This document shows, in pieces, positions 1 to 12,930 of a DNA stretch of 64,000 bases. The notes under the pieces were generated by a model, which worked only from the letters and a program-made list of their open reading frames with translations, made no database searches and was not told the DNA's origin. The stretch comes from Anaeramoeba flamelloides (Eukaryota > Metamonada > Anaeramoebidae). A program made the position numbers and the translations under genes. The stretch spans positions 868,001-932,000 of the forward strand of contig JANTQA010000045.1 in the NCBI GenBank assembly GCA_027625915.1, read 5' to 3'. Within the stretch, counting starts at the first letter, position 1. The number at the start of each line of letters is the position of its first letter.

Positions 1-1135
1 TTACACCCTACTTCTTAGAGAACTCATATTGGAGAATTGAAAAAGTGATTATACTACTATTTGAATTATAAATGGGAAAAAATTTAAACTTCATTTTCAA
101 GAGTATTCATTAACTAAATTGAAATTTTTAACAAGTAGATTTCAATTCCCTTATCTATTTGGAAAAAGTAAATTGAAAATGAAGTTAAAAATTTATCCCT
201 TTTTAAATTCAAATACTGATTTATTATTATCGGTCAGATCAACAAACATCATTTAATACTCCATGATTATCAAAATCGTTTTTTAGTTTTGGTAAAGTCA
301 TAAAATAATGCAATTTTGTCAGAAAATGTTTAATAAAATATCAATCAAAAGAAAAATGGAATGAAAAGATAGAGTTAGAAATTGTTATAGTTTATAGTAC
401 TCAGTTTTGTGTTTAATCATTTATTTTGATATTCTACCCAGATTTTTCTTTTTATTTTCAGGATTGCAATTACAATTATTTTTAACCTTTTTTTCTAAAA
501 TTGTGTTATTCTTTTTGATATTTCTATGATTTCAGAGATTGTATTAATCGAATAAATTATTCTTTTGAATTTAAATGGTTTCTTTTTTTTAAGAAGTTAA
601 CTTTCATTTGGTTTTCAGGATCTATTAATGTTACCAATTCAAAATCAAGATTACTTTTTTATTTTAACTACTTTTTTTGCCAAAATGTTATTATAAATTG
701 CCTTAATTTCACTTAAAATTTTAAAATATAATATAAAGGGATAATGTTTTTTTTTAAAGAATTTAGATGAATTCTCAAATACTGATAAATTGCAATTTAT
801 GTTTGGAAATTTTTCCTAGATTGTCGTTTGAAATTTTTATTCTAATCTTTGTATAAACATTTTACGAAGTCAAGTGTTAAGAAACACTGTAAAATTAGTT
901 GTTCTTTAAAATATTCTTTTTCAGTAACTGTTTGATGTTTAACAGTTCGAAGATTTCAAAAAATGGAGATTGAACAAAAAACTATTTTAAAATTTATTCG
1001 AATTTATCAATATCAAGATCTAAATTTCATTAGAATATTGTTAAAACCACCTTCGGATTCACTATTTTGGTTCAGCAAACCCCCATAATCTTTTACTCAA
1101 AATTCAAAAAAATAAAAATATTTTAAACGTTTTTA
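1..1135. other. AT-rich spacer
   Basis: No gene or clear element is visible. The stretch is A/T homopolymer-rich with stops frequent in all frames. Confidence 0.6.
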
Positions 1136-1954
1136 TTATTTTGTACTAACTAAAATCAAATTAATTTTAACAAGATCAGTCAATAAAGGGGTTGAGTTTG
1201 CTGTTTTTTTTTCTCAGAAAATTAGAATAAATATTGAAAGGATCTTAATTTTTTTTAAAAATTGGAATTTTATTTGCCTTTTTTTTCTTTGATAAAATAC
1301 AACTCATTTTTTTCTTTACAAAACGGAAAAAACACTCACCTAAACAAAACAATTTTTCAACCAAAATTGAAATTAAACTCATCTTTCTAGCTGTTGAGAA
1401 AATATATTTACTTTTTTACAATTCCTTTCGACTAAATAAAAAAGCTAAAATCTAACCACTACCAAACACTCAAGGTTCAAATGGTTTTATTTCCAAGATG
1501 TGTATTTGTAATTTTATTAAACTCATTTGGTAATAAATAATCTCAAAAAGTCAATCTCATAAAGGAAAATGGTACCAAAACCCCGATCTCTATTCTCGAT
1601 TTAATTTTTTATAGAAAATTTCACTTCAATAAAAAAAGAAATTAAATACTGTTTTCCAGTCTTACTTTTGACTAAATAAAACTTTTTCCTTCTTTTTAGT
1701 TTCAAGAAAATTCCTTATCAACAGATTTTGTTGATAAAGCTTTTGGCAACATTCATTTTCGCTGGCTTTAAGAGAAAAAAAATTACACTAAATAGTCAAA
1801 GTCCCAACAAAAGAACAATAAGCCTAAGAACACTTACCTGGATTTTAAGCAAATATTTTGGAATTATTACTGAAATATATTTATTGAGAGACAAATATAT
1901 TATTCGCCTTTTGGCAGTTTGGAGTTCACTAGGTTTCAGTCTTTTGTTTGACAT
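1136..1954 (-). CDS. Possible small multi-exon gene, product unknown
   Basis: Seen: the minus strand has an ATG at 1954 with 39 open codons (KPSELQTAKRR, IPKYLLKIQ) ending at 1838 in CAG before a GTAAGT donor. A 50-bp intron (1837-1788, ending ATTTAG) joins in phase to an open exon 1787-1666 that ends before GTAAGA. Further down, 1390-1340 (before a GTGAGT donor) and 1200-1136 (ending in TAA) also join in phase. The middle junction is not settled; an exon starting at 1589 after AATAG fits the phase, but no convincing donor follows it. Codon content here is less A/T-biased than the flanks. I do not recognise the protein. Inference: a small intron-rich host gene, or chance open frames. The plus strand is also open at 1728-1979, which weakens the case. 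Confidence 0.3.
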
Positions 1955-2094
1955 TTTTTTTTCTTTTTTTTTTTATTAAAAAAAAATTTTAAAAAAAACA
2001 TCACACAAATTTCCAATCATCTTCACGAGTTCGATCAATGGAAGGCTTTATTTCAGCGAAATAAAGCCAATAATTTGATAGCGCAACCACACTA

Positions 2095-2292
2095 CAGTCA
2101 GTTTCACTTTTAAGGCACAAACTTTCAACGAAATTTAAGGGACAAAAAAATCTCAAATTAAGGCACAAAATTTGGAATTTTTTTTTTTTACAATTTATTT
2201 TTACTAGAATTTGAATTTTGTGCCTTAATTTGAGATTTTTATTGTGCCTTAAATTCCGTTGAAAGTTTGTGCCTTAATAGTGAAACTGACTG
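2095..2292. mobile_element. MITE copy 1 (TA-flanked palindromic family)
   Basis: Ends CAGTCAGTTTCAC and GTGAAACTGACTG, flanked by TA at 2093-2094 and 2293-2294. The two ~77-bp arms are near-perfect inverted repeats around an A/T core containing TTTTTACTAGAATTTGAA. Each arm carries TTAAGGCACAAA-type motifs about 24 bp apart. It has no coding capacity. TA flanks and a CAGT start suggest mobilisation by a Tc1/mariner-type transposase (inference). Confidence 0.9.
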
Positions 2293-2495
2293 TATTATTA
2301 TTATTATGATTATTTAATATAATTTTCAATTATGGATCATCATGGGATAAACAAAAAGAAATTGGAAAACAAATAAAAATATCAATTATTGCTGCTAATT
2401 TTATGATTTTTATGGTGAAATAGATTTTGAACTGTTAAAAAAATAAAATTTATCAAAAATTGGTGGTTTGATACACATTCACCCCAATTCTTATA

Positions 2496-2692
2496 CAGTC
2501 AGTTTCACTTTTAAGGCACAAACTATCAACGGAATTTAAGGCACAAAAAAATCTCAAATTAAGGCACAAAATTTGGAATTTTTTTTTTACAATTTATTTT
2601 TACTAGAATTTGAATTTTGTGCTTTAATTTGAGATTTTTTTTTGTGCCTTAAATTTCGTTGATAGTTTGTGCCTTAAAAGTGAAACTGACTG
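2496..2692. mobile_element. MITE copy 2
   Basis: Same family as the copy at 2095-2292 and 204 bp downstream of it; TA at 2494-2495 and 2693-2694. Ends are intact and the arms pair almost perfectly. It looks recent. Confidence 0.9.
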
Positions 2693-3064
2693 TATATTAA
2701 ATAATTTCTTCTACTTTTTTCTCTTATAATTTTTAATTATAGCATTAGATTCCTATCTCTTTTTTTATTATTTTTTGTATCTTTTAATATTTTAATTCAA
2801 AATTATATATATATATATATATATATAACTAATAATTGTGTTTAAGAAATCTTTCAAAAATAACCTATTTAACAATTAATATAAATTATAAATATATAAA
2901 GATCATAATTTATATATTTAGAAAAAAATAGAATACATATTCAATAATACCACACTGCAATTATCATATCTTCTAACCAAAGTTAAATTAATTAAATCGC
3001 TGTCTTCCAACCATCAAATAAATACTATTAACTTTAATTATTCAATTTATCATTTTTTGGTTAT

Positions 3065-3106
<42 letters not shown>

Positions 3107-4572
3107 ACCATCATTTTTTTTTTTTTTTTCTAATTTTTTACTATTTGTTTTTTTCTTCATCAAATTCAATAAATTTTGAGTAAACATAATTTTATTTGTT
3201 TTTTTCTGTATATTTTGAGTAATTTCAAGGAGTAAATGAAAATTTGGATAATTATTAATTAAAAGGAGTTAACAACTGCCCAAAAAAAGTAGATTTTTTT
3301 CAACAAAATTTCAATCGATGCCAAACTAGTTTATTTTAGAATTTTTTGTATTTTTTTTTGACATTTTTTTATTATATAGATTTCAGGTATTCTTTCCCAT
3401 TGGAGCAACCATCAAAATGTCTATGTGAAAAAAGTTAGAAGGAGCATGAAATAGAAAAAAGTAAAAAAACTTAATTTAATTATAAAAGTTCAAAAAAAAA
3501 AAAAAAAAAAATCTTCCAATTCAGCATAATACATATCAAATTTTAATAAACATCCTATTTATTGAAAAAAATGATATTTTTTTTTATGTCTATCGATACA
3601 GAAAGTGAAATTTTTACTAGAGATGAATTTTTTTTTTTGTAATATTTTTTTTTTTTTTTTAATTTTAATAAATTTAATATCCTAATAATATGTTACAGAA
3701 TGTTAACGTTAGCAATAACACATCATTATATCAAACTATAATCAAAAGTATATCTTTTGTGAAATTTTAATACTCAAAAAAAAAATAAAAATGATACAAA
3801 AAAATTAAAAAAATTTAAAATTATTTTTTTTCTAGTAATTTTAATAGGAAAAAAAATTAATTTTTTTCACTTTTTGGCAATAAAAACCGAAAAATTCAAG
3901 ATATTGGAAAATTGACTTCAGGTTTCATTTAGGTACTAAGTTGTGAACGGATTTTCACTCTTAAAAAAATTTCAATTTTTCAAAAATATAGAAAAAAAAT
4001 TTTACACTTGGGAAATCCTGATCCAAAAAAAAATAAAAAAAAATTAACACAACGAATTCAGAAATCTCCCACTGTTAAAACGGAAAGTTCTTGAAACTCA
4101 CAGATTTTAATTCTTTACAAGAGTTTTTTTCTTTTCTGAAAATTTCAAAAGCTTTGGAAGATTTCGAACTTAGTGTGATTATTTCGTTGTGCATTCAATT
4201 CACATGTATTCCTTACATAATTAATTTTGAAATTTATGATAAAAAAAATAAGATCAGTGAGTAAAAAAAAAAAAATGATGTACAAAAGCTGAAAAAACCA
4301 AATCCAAACTTTTTCCAATTTGTAAATTTTAGCTTTCTTTTTTCAAATTTTTTTCTCTTTCTTAAAGTGAAAAATGATAAAAACAAATTATTTGTTCAAA
4401 TTTCCCAAACACAATCAAAAACACAACAAATTTAAAAACAAGCATTCTTCTCCAACATGAATTTATGATCGTTGAAGAATAAGAAGTTAAAAGTTAAAAT
4501 CACAATTTAAATATTCATTTTTTTTTAACACCCAAACTATTAATTTGTTTTTTCTCTTTTATTATCATAAAA
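2693..4572. other. AT-rich spacer with (TA)n tracts
   Basis: Holds (AT)n at about 2813-2827, (TA)n at 3068-3104 and long A and T runs. It is the upstream region of the gene starting at 4573, with no recognisable promoter motif. Confidence 0.6.
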
Positions 4573-7368
4573 ATGAGGATTTTAAGCTTTTTATTCTTAC
4601 TTTCCACCATTATTGTGTTCGCAAGTGTATCTCTTTGTGAAGAGATATCTCCCGTCACAAACGAACTCTTTATTCAAGACATTTATACCGACGAAGAGTT
4701 CATTCGTAGTGGGACGCTTGGAAGCGATGATTTTGTTGTTGTCACTTCAGGGTGGGGAAAAGACGATCCATTAAGAGAAACGGCCATTCAGATGATTGCA
4801 AATGATGCGCTTTCTGGAAACAGAGTAAGGCTTGCCACTGAAACAAGTGTGAAAAATCGAATTGAAGAAGAGGGATACTTGCCAAGTTGTGATCGTTTCA
4901 TGTTTATTATGGAAGAAACCACTTTTAATGAAGATGATCAGCCACACAATAAAGCTGTGATCGTGGATTCAAAGACGCAGAGTGTTCTCAAAGACGACAT
5001 TGTGATTGAACTAGCATACACAGCTGAGGAAAAACAATATATTTCAACCTTGGTTTCCCTTGATGGTGCGCAAAGATTTCTTGTTATTATCAAAACCAAA
5101 GACAGAGTCGAAGAAACCTATCTTTTTGAGGGTCAACTGATCTCCAAGGAAGGCGATTTCATTGGAGATCGCTTTGCTCTTACCGAAGAGAGCAGTGATC
5201 GGCTATACTATGATTCAATTGCACTCTCCAATGGAGACTTTCTTTTTTGTTCAATTTTCAAGCCCGAGGACGAAAACGATTATTTTGAATGTCAAAGACA
5301 TGACAGTGATGGCGGCAAGCTAGGAGAACCCCTGTCCTTTAGCGATTCATCTGGGGACACATCGCTATCAGAATTATGGGCCATTGAAGATGGATCCAAA
5401 TTCGTCATCTATACTGAGCTCGAAGGCCAGGATTGCTCTTATGAATTGAATATTTACCATTCAAATGACGGAAGTCTGCTTCAATCAAATTGCTTGGATT
5501 GGAATTATGAGAGGAACCCCCAATTACTTGAATTTACAACAGACAATCTAATTTTACTCTGGAGTTCGAGTGATATTAAGGGACAGCTAATTTCCAAAGA
5601 GAGCGGGTCACTTTTTGGTGACATTTTGGTTCTTGTTAAGAACGAAGACGGCAAGACAATTGATCAGTTTCATTCCGCCTTATTGACGTCCGAGAAATTT
5701 GTTCTAGCATTTGAGGTATACAATAACGAAGGCCATAATGATCACAATTACAACTTCAAAGTTCTGAACAGCGACGGAACAGCATATTTGAACAAAACGA
5801 CCTGGTATAATTATGACGACGATGCCAACGGGTTTAGACTTCTTGGGGGGTTAGAAAACGATGAGTTCCTGCTACTTCTCTGTGATAATTTCAAGTACAA
5901 CGATTCGAAAGTATACCAATCAAACATCCTCATACAGCAATTCGATTCTGAAGGGACCAAAGTTGCCGACGAAATTGAAATTGCCCCAAATGTGGACAAT
6001 AATGAAAGAAGTATAAGTGATAGTTTCATGATCCTGAACTCCAATAACGAGGTCTTTTTAGGGATGGACATCAAATATTTTTCGAATAAGATCTTCCATC
6101 AAATTTGGAGTAACGATGGCGAGCTAATTAAATCCCCGGCACCAATAACCGATGCCTTTGATGAAATCAAAACTGTACATTTACTCACCAACCTTCAAGA
6201 TAACAAATATTCCATTTCCTATATATTGGACGATTTTACGAATGAAGTTGTCGGACAAATCTTTGATTCAAACGGGGACGCTGCCAAGGCTGAATTTACC
6301 ATCTATGAAAATGAAGATGACCGCTCTTCACTGAGATTTTTAAATTCAATTAAACTATCGGATGGCGATAAAATTGTATATTCCTTTGGAACATATTGGT
6401 GGGACGACGATGGCAGTCACTATTCTTTATTTTTCCAAATTTATAATCTTGATGGAACGCAGGCGGGCGAACTTACACAGGTGTTTGGTAATTCATCCGT
6501 CTATTCTTGCTCCGATTTTGAAATCTTGCCCCTTGATGAAGGCCAATTTGTAGTAATATATACCGAGAGAGACTCTGGCCGAGTTGCACAAGTTTACGAT
6601 TCCAACTCCAATGTCATCGAATCTGAATTCACCGTGATCGAGAACGAGGACATTGACGATCTGGAATCAAGGACCATCCTCTTGCCTAACAACCGATTTT
6701 TGGTCTGTTGGTTCACCGAGCAACAGGTGAACTGCCAAAAATTCAATGCCGATAGCACCGCATATGGCTCAATGATCGAAACCGCTCTTTCACATGAACC
6801 CTACGATTTGAACACAACCCTTTTAAACAATGGCGACTGGGCCATGTCCTACGAACTCGAGGACTATTACGAAGATGGCACGAGCGCCATCGAAATCAAA
6901 ATTATGGATCCTGAAAAGCATTCGCTTATCGTCAATAAGAACCAATACCATCACCTTGACAAGATCCATGTCACAGATCTCCTTAATGACAAATTCATCG
7001 TCACATTTTTAGATGCCGAGAATGAATACATGTATGACTCCTTTAGTTATTACAGAGTGTACAATCAAGACGGTGAATCACTCTCATCACAAGAATTCGC
7101 ATATGACGAATCTTATCGTAATAATATTGTGCAAATTTTGCCACTTGATGATAAATATTTTGTAATGACAGCCGTAAAGGCAAAAACAGATACTTCAGTG
7201 TCTGATCATAATTACAAATTTATTGCCAAAATCTTTGAATTTTCTGAAAAATCATCACCAACACCAACTCCAACACCAGATAATGATGTTAGCCCTTCAA
7301 TCCATTTTGATATAACTCCTGCTTTATTATTAACTGGCCTTCTTTTATTATTGATATTTTCTCTTTAA
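4573..7368 (+). CDS. Secreted, probably GPI-anchored, propeller-like repeat protein (931 aa)
   Basis: Seen: a single exon. The first ~22 residues form a signal peptide (hydrophobic core after MRILSF, then CEE). The body is built of repeats in which a hydrophobic strand (such as GQFVVIYTE, NRFLVCWFTE, DKYFVMTAV) is followed by a Q-x-[FY]-[DN]-x-[DN]-G turn and an E-F-x-V/I strand. This resembles the 'DGxFVVVW...QRFDxDG...GxEFxVN' repeats of bacterial secreted propellers, an assignment made from memory. The C-terminus (from about residue 894) is a PTPTPTP linker and a hydrophobic tail with no cytoplasmic residues, as in GPI-anchored surface proteins. The gene is much richer in G+C than its flanks, and acidic residues dominate. 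Role inferred: cell-surface binding or adhesion; no catalytic motif was seen. ATG 4573 is the first in frame, closely preceded by A/T-rich leader. Confidence 0.85.
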   Translation: MRILSFLFLLSTIIVFASVSLCEEISPVTNELFIQDIYTDEEFIRSGTLGSDDFVVVTSGWGKDDPLRETAIQMIANDALSGNRVRLATETSVKNRIEEEGYLPSCDRFMFIMEETTFNEDDQPHNKAVIVDSKTQSVLKDDIVIELAYTAEEKQYISTLVSLDGAQRFLVIIKTKDRVEETYLFEGQLISKEGDFIGDRFALTEESSDRLYYDSIALSNGDFLFCSIFKPEDENDYFECQRHDSDGGKLGEPLSFSDSSGDTSLSELWAIEDGSKFVIYTELEGQDCSYELNIYHSNDGSLLQSNCLDWNYERNPQLLEFTTDNLILLWSSSDIKGQLISKESGSLFGDILVLVKNEDGKTIDQFHSALLTSEKFVLAFEVYNNEGHNDHNYNFKVLNSDGTAYLNKTTWYNYDDDANGFRLLGGLENDEFLLLLCDNFKYNDSKVYQSNILIQQFDSEGTKVADEIEIAPNVDNNERSISDSFMILNSNNEVFLGMDIKYFSNKIFHQIWSNDGELIKSPAPITDAFDEIKTVHLLTNLQDNKYSISYILDDFTNEVVGQIFDSNGDAAKAEFTIYENEDDRSSLRFLNSIKLSDGDKIVYSFGTYWWDDDGSHYSLFFQIYNLDGTQAGELTQVFGNSSVYSCSDFEILPLDEGQFVVIYTERDSGRVAQVYDSNSNVIESEFTVIENEDIDDLESRTILLPNNRFLVCWFTEQQVNCQKFNADSTAYGSMIETALSHEPYDLNTTLLNNGDWAMSYELEDYYEDGTSAIEIKIMDPEKHSLIVNKNQYHHLDKIHVTDLLNDKFIVTFLDAENEYMYDSFSYYRVYNQDGESLSSQEFAYDESYRNNIVQILPLDDKYFVMTAVKAKTDTSVSDHNYKFIAKIFEFSEKSSPTPTPTPDNDVSPSIHFDITPALLLTGLLLLLIFSL

Positions 7369-9209
7369 ATCGAAAATTAGCCCCCATCGTTATTATTATT
7401 ATAATAATGATAATTTTTTATTTTTATTTTTATTATTATTATTATTATAATTATAATTATAATTTTTTAAAACCCTTTTCAAAAAAGGCTAAAAAAAATT
7501 TTTATAAAATTTGGTTATCTAATTCTTTTTATAAATTTTTTTAATTTGTTAGATTTTTATTTTGAGAAATAATTTTTTTCTTTATTTTTTGAAAATGTTA
7601 CTTGTCTTATTAATTGATCTCTTGAATTTTTTTTCCCCAATACTTTTATACAGAAAAAAAAGAGTTCTAATTCAAGAACCTAACTCGTCTGGTAATGTTG
7701 TTTAATGCTGTTTTGTTGACTTTTCTCTATTCTTTATAAAATATAATTTTTATATTTTAGAACAAAATTCCTGTTTAAGCTTTCTTGAAATTTTCATTTT
7801 TTTTTTATTTCTATTTTTCAAAATTGTTTTTTTTTTTATTTATATTTTTTTTTTTCTTTTTCTTTTTTTTTCGGATACTTTTTCTTTTTAATTCCACAAG
7901 TTTTAAAAAAAAAAATTATTTGTAAAGATCAATAAAAATTAAAAAAATTGGAACAATAAATACCTTTTAAAATAAAATGATTATTCAAAAAAATCTTATA
8001 TTTGACGTTTTTTTATTTAAAAGTAATTTATAATATATTTTATAGATCATTTCCAAATTTGTGATTAATTTTTTTTTTTTTCAAATTGGGTTTTATTTTT
8101 TATGATTTGTAATAAATATCAGGCTTTTCTAATAATTTAAAAAAGTGAATTATTAATATGATTTAATAATTTAGTCTTTCTAAAAGATAGGAGTGGAGAT
8201 GATTATGTAATTTTTTTTAAAATCATGATAAAGTTTCAAAAATTTTGATTATTTTTCATAAAATTACAATAATTTACAATCCCATTATAATAAACTTGTT
8301 TTTATCAAAGGTAGCAACATGCTTTTTTTTTTTTGAAATATCCATAATTTTTTATAATTGACAATTTAAAGAAAGAAATAAAAAAAAAAGTAGAATAATA
8401 CACACTATAGAATAGTTGAATTTTGCCTGGATATAAAACTAAAAAATAAAAACAATTTCTTAAAAATAATAATAACCCTAAAATCTTTTGGTCCCCCCAT
8501 TGAAAGAAAAACAAGAATTTTCATTTTGATCTTCAATTGACGATCCACATAAAATTCCAAGAGAAAAAAATGGATTTCTCTATAATCATTCTTATTGTTT
8601 CAATATCTTTTTTTTGTATAATCATTTTTTTTTTCACCATTTTACTATCAATCTTGCAATAAAAAAAATTGAAAATGAATTGGGGTAAAAAAATAATTGA
8701 AAAATTGATTCAAAAAAATGCAAAAATTTGTAAAAATGATTTCAATTTTGAAATTTTCCAAGTAAAATTATTTCTTCTAATATTTATTGAAATGGTTATT
8801 AAAAAAGTAATCAACAAATTAAAATTGTAGCATTTTGAATGGAAAATGATGTACTTCATAAATAGAAACAATCTACATATTTTTTAAAAAAAACATAAAT
8901 AATATTTATTTGATTTTGATTTAGTTGAATATTCATTTGTAAAAAAAATTGGAACTGGTTTATTGATAAATATATCAATTCTTTCAAAATCAATTTGTGT
9001 TAAATCAAATATTTTGAGACCCTATTATAGTTCAATTAAAACAAGAGTTTTTTAATAAGCAGCTTTTATTATATAATTAAGTTTATTTTTTTGAAGCTCT
9101 TGATTAAACTTTTCCAACACGGATGTAAATATGGAGTGTTATAAAAAATAGGGTTTGATGAATTTCGGAGATAAATAAAGAGTATCATATATTTACTCAA
9201 AATTAAGGA
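7369..9209. other. AT-rich spacer
   Basis: Begins with (TTA)n/(ATT)n microsatellite at about 7389-7455, just after the stop of the upstream gene. About 8690-8800 resembles 56940-57010 (shared core GATTTCAATTTTGAAA), so it is probably an old dispersed repeat. No gene was seen. Confidence 0.55.
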
Positions 9210-9397
9210 CAGCCAGTTCCACTTTTGAGAAAAAAACTTTCAATTAAATTTAAGCTAATAAAAAACCCTCAAATTAAGGGAAAAAATTCTGAATTTTCTA
9301 ATTTATGAAAAAAAATTCCAAAAAATGTGCTTAATTTGGGATTTTTTTGTGCCTTAAATTTAGTTGAAAGTTTGTATCTTAAAAGTGAACACGACTA
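9210..9397. mobile_element. MITE copy 3, degenerate
   Basis: An older member of the TA-flanked palindromic family. The start has diverged to CAGCCAGTTCCAC and the end to GAACACGACTATA. The inner arm CTTAATTTGGGATTTTTTTG is well kept. Several indels mark it as an old insertion. Confidence 0.7.
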
Positions 9398-9878
9398 TAA
9401 TATTTCCAATCCTTTTAAATAAAAAATATGATAGACAGTTGACGAATTAGAATCAATTATGAAAGGGATCGCTATTAGAAATAAATTATTAAAACGAAAA
9501 AAAATATATCCAATTATCATAGATTGGGGTATGAATACCAAATGATAAAAAAACACAAAATAACTTAAATTTTAAAAGAAAATTTATATCTTGGGATTTG
9601 ATTAGATAAACAAACTCATCTTGAATATAATGTCAAAAAAGAAAAAAGGCACTTAAAAGGTGTAAATTAAGAATGTTGTAAAAAATAGAATTTAAAAAAA
9701 TATCAAGATAAATAAAGAGTTCCCTGCAATATCAAATTTCACTAATAGTATATACTTTATGATTTTCTTAAGAGACTACTAATAATTATAATCAAAAAAT
9801 TTTTTGATGAATAAAAATTTTTCAATAGTTTTAAAAAGAATCCTTTTTGCATCCAGTAGCCCCAAGTAAAGACTTAGT

Positions 9879-9964
9879 GTCGAAGTTTTTTTTAATTCAA
9901 AATAATTGAGCAAAATCAGAGATTTTACTCTATTCTTTTAAATTAAAAAAAAAACCTATCGACA
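9879..9964. repeat. Imperfect hairpin, 86 bp
   Basis: Starts TGTCGAAGTTTTTTTTAATT and its 3' end is the inverted counterpart AATTAAAAAAAAAACCTATCGACA, with GATTTTACTC/GAGCAAAATC at the centre. Possibly a small foldback element. A close relative lies at 10062-10147. Confidence 0.6.
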
Positions 9965-10061
9965 GTATAATACCAATTATGAAACACGGATTGTGGAATT
10001 TTTTATCTATAATCGATAACCTTTCTATCGGGTTTTTGCCCCTCTTGTGTATTCAGGGGCG

Positions 10062-10147
10062 TGTCTAGGTTTTCCAGAATTCGAAAGAATTTAGTAAAAT
10101 CAAGGATTTTACTCAATTATTTCAAATCCTGGAAAACCTAACGACAG
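10062..10147. repeat. Imperfect hairpin, 86 bp, related to 9879-9964
   Basis: Left arm TGTCTAGGTTTTCCAGAATT pairs with right arm GGAAAACCTAACGACA. The loop contains AGTAAAATCAAGGATTTTACT. Same length and layout as the hairpin ~100 bp upstream, so they are probably one family. Confidence 0.6.
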
Positions 10148-12337
10148 CGGATAGTTTCTATTTGGTCATGGATAATGATATTATTATTTTTTATACATAT
10201 TTTAATTATTTTTCTTCTTTTTTGAAATTATAATTTGATAAATTATAATTAATTAATACTTTCTCTAAATAAATAAATAAAAAGAATACTTTTTCAAACA
10301 AATTTTTGGTATCCATCAAATAATTTTATTCTGAAAATTCCAATAAGCACAAAAATCAAAACATGATATTTTGGTTACTATAATTTGGATAAATGAATCA
10401 AATTCTTTATTTATCTTGGAAATTGTTTAAAATTCCCATTTTACAACATTCCATATTTACACCTTTTAAGTGCCTTTTTTCTTTTTTGAAATAATCTTCG
10501 AGATTTATTTTTAACAAACCAAATTCCAAAACAAAGAATTTCTCTAAATTCTTTTTTTACAATAACTCTTTTATAATGTTGAATAATTTTGAATCTTTTG
10601 ATTATTTCAAATTACCCTTTTTAATTGAAATTTAAAGAGAGATAAAACTCTTTGTATAATGACAATAAGATCATCTATATACATTAGAACATTAACAGCA
10701 AAATTCAAAGAACTATTTGAGGAAAAAATGAGATATCGAACAAAATAGAATTAGTGATAAAGATCCACTTGAAAACGTCATATTAATGTTTACTTATAAC
10801 ATCTTCCGAGTAAATTTTGGATTGTTTCATTTTATATATATATTTTTTTTAATGAATCAATATATTAACGAGTTTTATATCGAATCAAAACATTTTTTTT
10901 TATATTAGAGTAACTCTAAAATATTCTATATTTTATATTTTTATTTTTATTTTTTTGAATTTTCTGAATAGATTTAGAAAGTATTATTTGTTATATTTTT
11001 TTTTAATACAAATTTTTTCTTTGAGATTAATTCGTAGTTGTTTTGAATTCCGAAGTTTTATCAATTTTTTTAAAAAATTTTGGAAGATATTGATAGATAG
11101 AGATATGTTGATAATATAATGGATTACCATAATCACTTAATTTATGAATAAATAATAAATTAATTTTTTTTAAAAACATTAATATTTTTTCAGTTTCTTC
11201 TATTATTTAATTTAAAAATAATAATTTCTACTTTTTTTTTTAAATATATCATTTAATAAATATTACACTTAATGCTATTATATAAATTCAACTGGTGTTA
11301 TTTTAGTGAATTCAAAAAAAAATAAATATACTGATTATAATTCAAGATTGGTATTATTTTACAATATTACCAAGAGAGAATAATAATTAACATCTTTACT
11401 GAAAAAATAACAATATTACGAGAGTTAATATTCGAAATGGGCTTGTTAATACCAATAATTATAATAAAATTATTAAAAAAACAACAAAAAATCAAATACA
11501 TTTACAATTTTTCTTTAATAAAAGAAATAAAACAAAGAAAATACACAAAATTCTACCAATTATTTAAATAATTTTATAAAAATTTTACACTATTTCAGAA
11601 TTTACAAAAATAATCTTTAAAGTACCAAACTCAAACAAATTACTCAATCTTATCTTGAGAATTTCAAAACTCAATTTTTTATTATTATTATTTTTTGTTA
11701 AAAACATTTAAATTGAATGAGTCAGATGATTTAAAAACACTTTTATTTTTCACATTTTTTGAAAATTAGTAAAAGTTGCTATTCTTGATATTAGTTTTTT
11801 CCAAGAAAGTTGGGCAAATTTATTGTAAAATATCTCTATTAAACGAAATCTTCAAAAAAGTATTTAATTTTTCAAACATCCTTAAAAATGATTTATCAAT
11901 TTTTGATAATTATTCAATTTGTTTCTTGATCTTATATTAAAAATAAAATATATTAAATTTTTTGATCTCAAGTATTGATATATATTTTTTTGTTTAGGGT
12001 CAAAATTGGTGCTAATTATTTTATTTTAATAAAACTAATATTTTTAATAACTTTTTTGATCTCAAATATATTTTCAATAAAATGAAAAACATATAAATTC
12101 ATTTAACTGTTTAAAAAATAATTTGTTACCATTCTCATTTTTCAATTTTTTATTGAAATTGTTACCTGCATTGTTTTAACCAAAAATAACGAAATATTTT
12201 TTTTTTTTACATTTTTTGAGAATTTTTCAAAATATATAAACTAAAATTCAAAAATTTCCACAGAGTTAAAACGTTCCAAATCTTCACTGAATACAATTTC
12301 ATTAAAATTGTATAATAATTTGGATTTTTTAAAAATC

Positions 12338-12930
12338 AGAAAATCATTTTTTCATCCGTTAGTTTTTTATTTACATTTCATTTTTTGAGTTACGTAGCCT
12401 ATTTCGTTCGATCAAAATATTTTTTTCTAACTATTGATATTAGGTTAAATTTGAGTTGTTCAAAATAGAAGAACTCAAATAAAATTAATTGTTAGTATCT
12501 AACCATTTGATCGATCAATCTTCTGAATAGAATTTCAACATTTTTTACCAATGTATTTTTTTGTTTTGCTATCTCGAAAATTTTTAACACGCTCATGATT
12601 TATTAGTATTGATAATTATTTATAGTTTAGTTTTGTGAGTATTGAAATTTATAAACAAGTGTTAAAAATTCAATTAGCAAATGGTTCTAATTTGGTATTT
12701 CTTCGTGAATTGATTAAATTGTTTTTTTTTTCACAAATCGAATTTTGGTGTGTTAAAACTTTTGAATTGGGGTCTATTTTGAAATAAATATCTTAGTAAT
12801 TGATTCATTTCAGTATTAATACCAAAAGATAATTTGACATTGTTAATTACCAAATACCTTCACTAACAAAGATTATTTAGAATGAAATGTAAAAAAAAAT
12901 GCAACACTTTTTTGGAAATACCTTATATAA
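12338..12930 (+). repeat. R-family dispersed repeat, copy 1
   Basis: Matches 34688-35150 over several hundred bases, sharing blocks such as AGAAGAACTCAAATAAAATT, TTAGTATCTAACCATTT and GTGTTAAAA..TTTGAATTGGG. Its 3' end (ACACTTTTTTGGAAATACCTTA) recurs inverted near 53580. It is non-coding, and its class is unknown. Confidence 0.55.

Noticed and set aside
2813-3104. (TA)n tracts as an origin or CRISPR-like array
   Set aside because: Simple dinucleotide repeats with no spacers.
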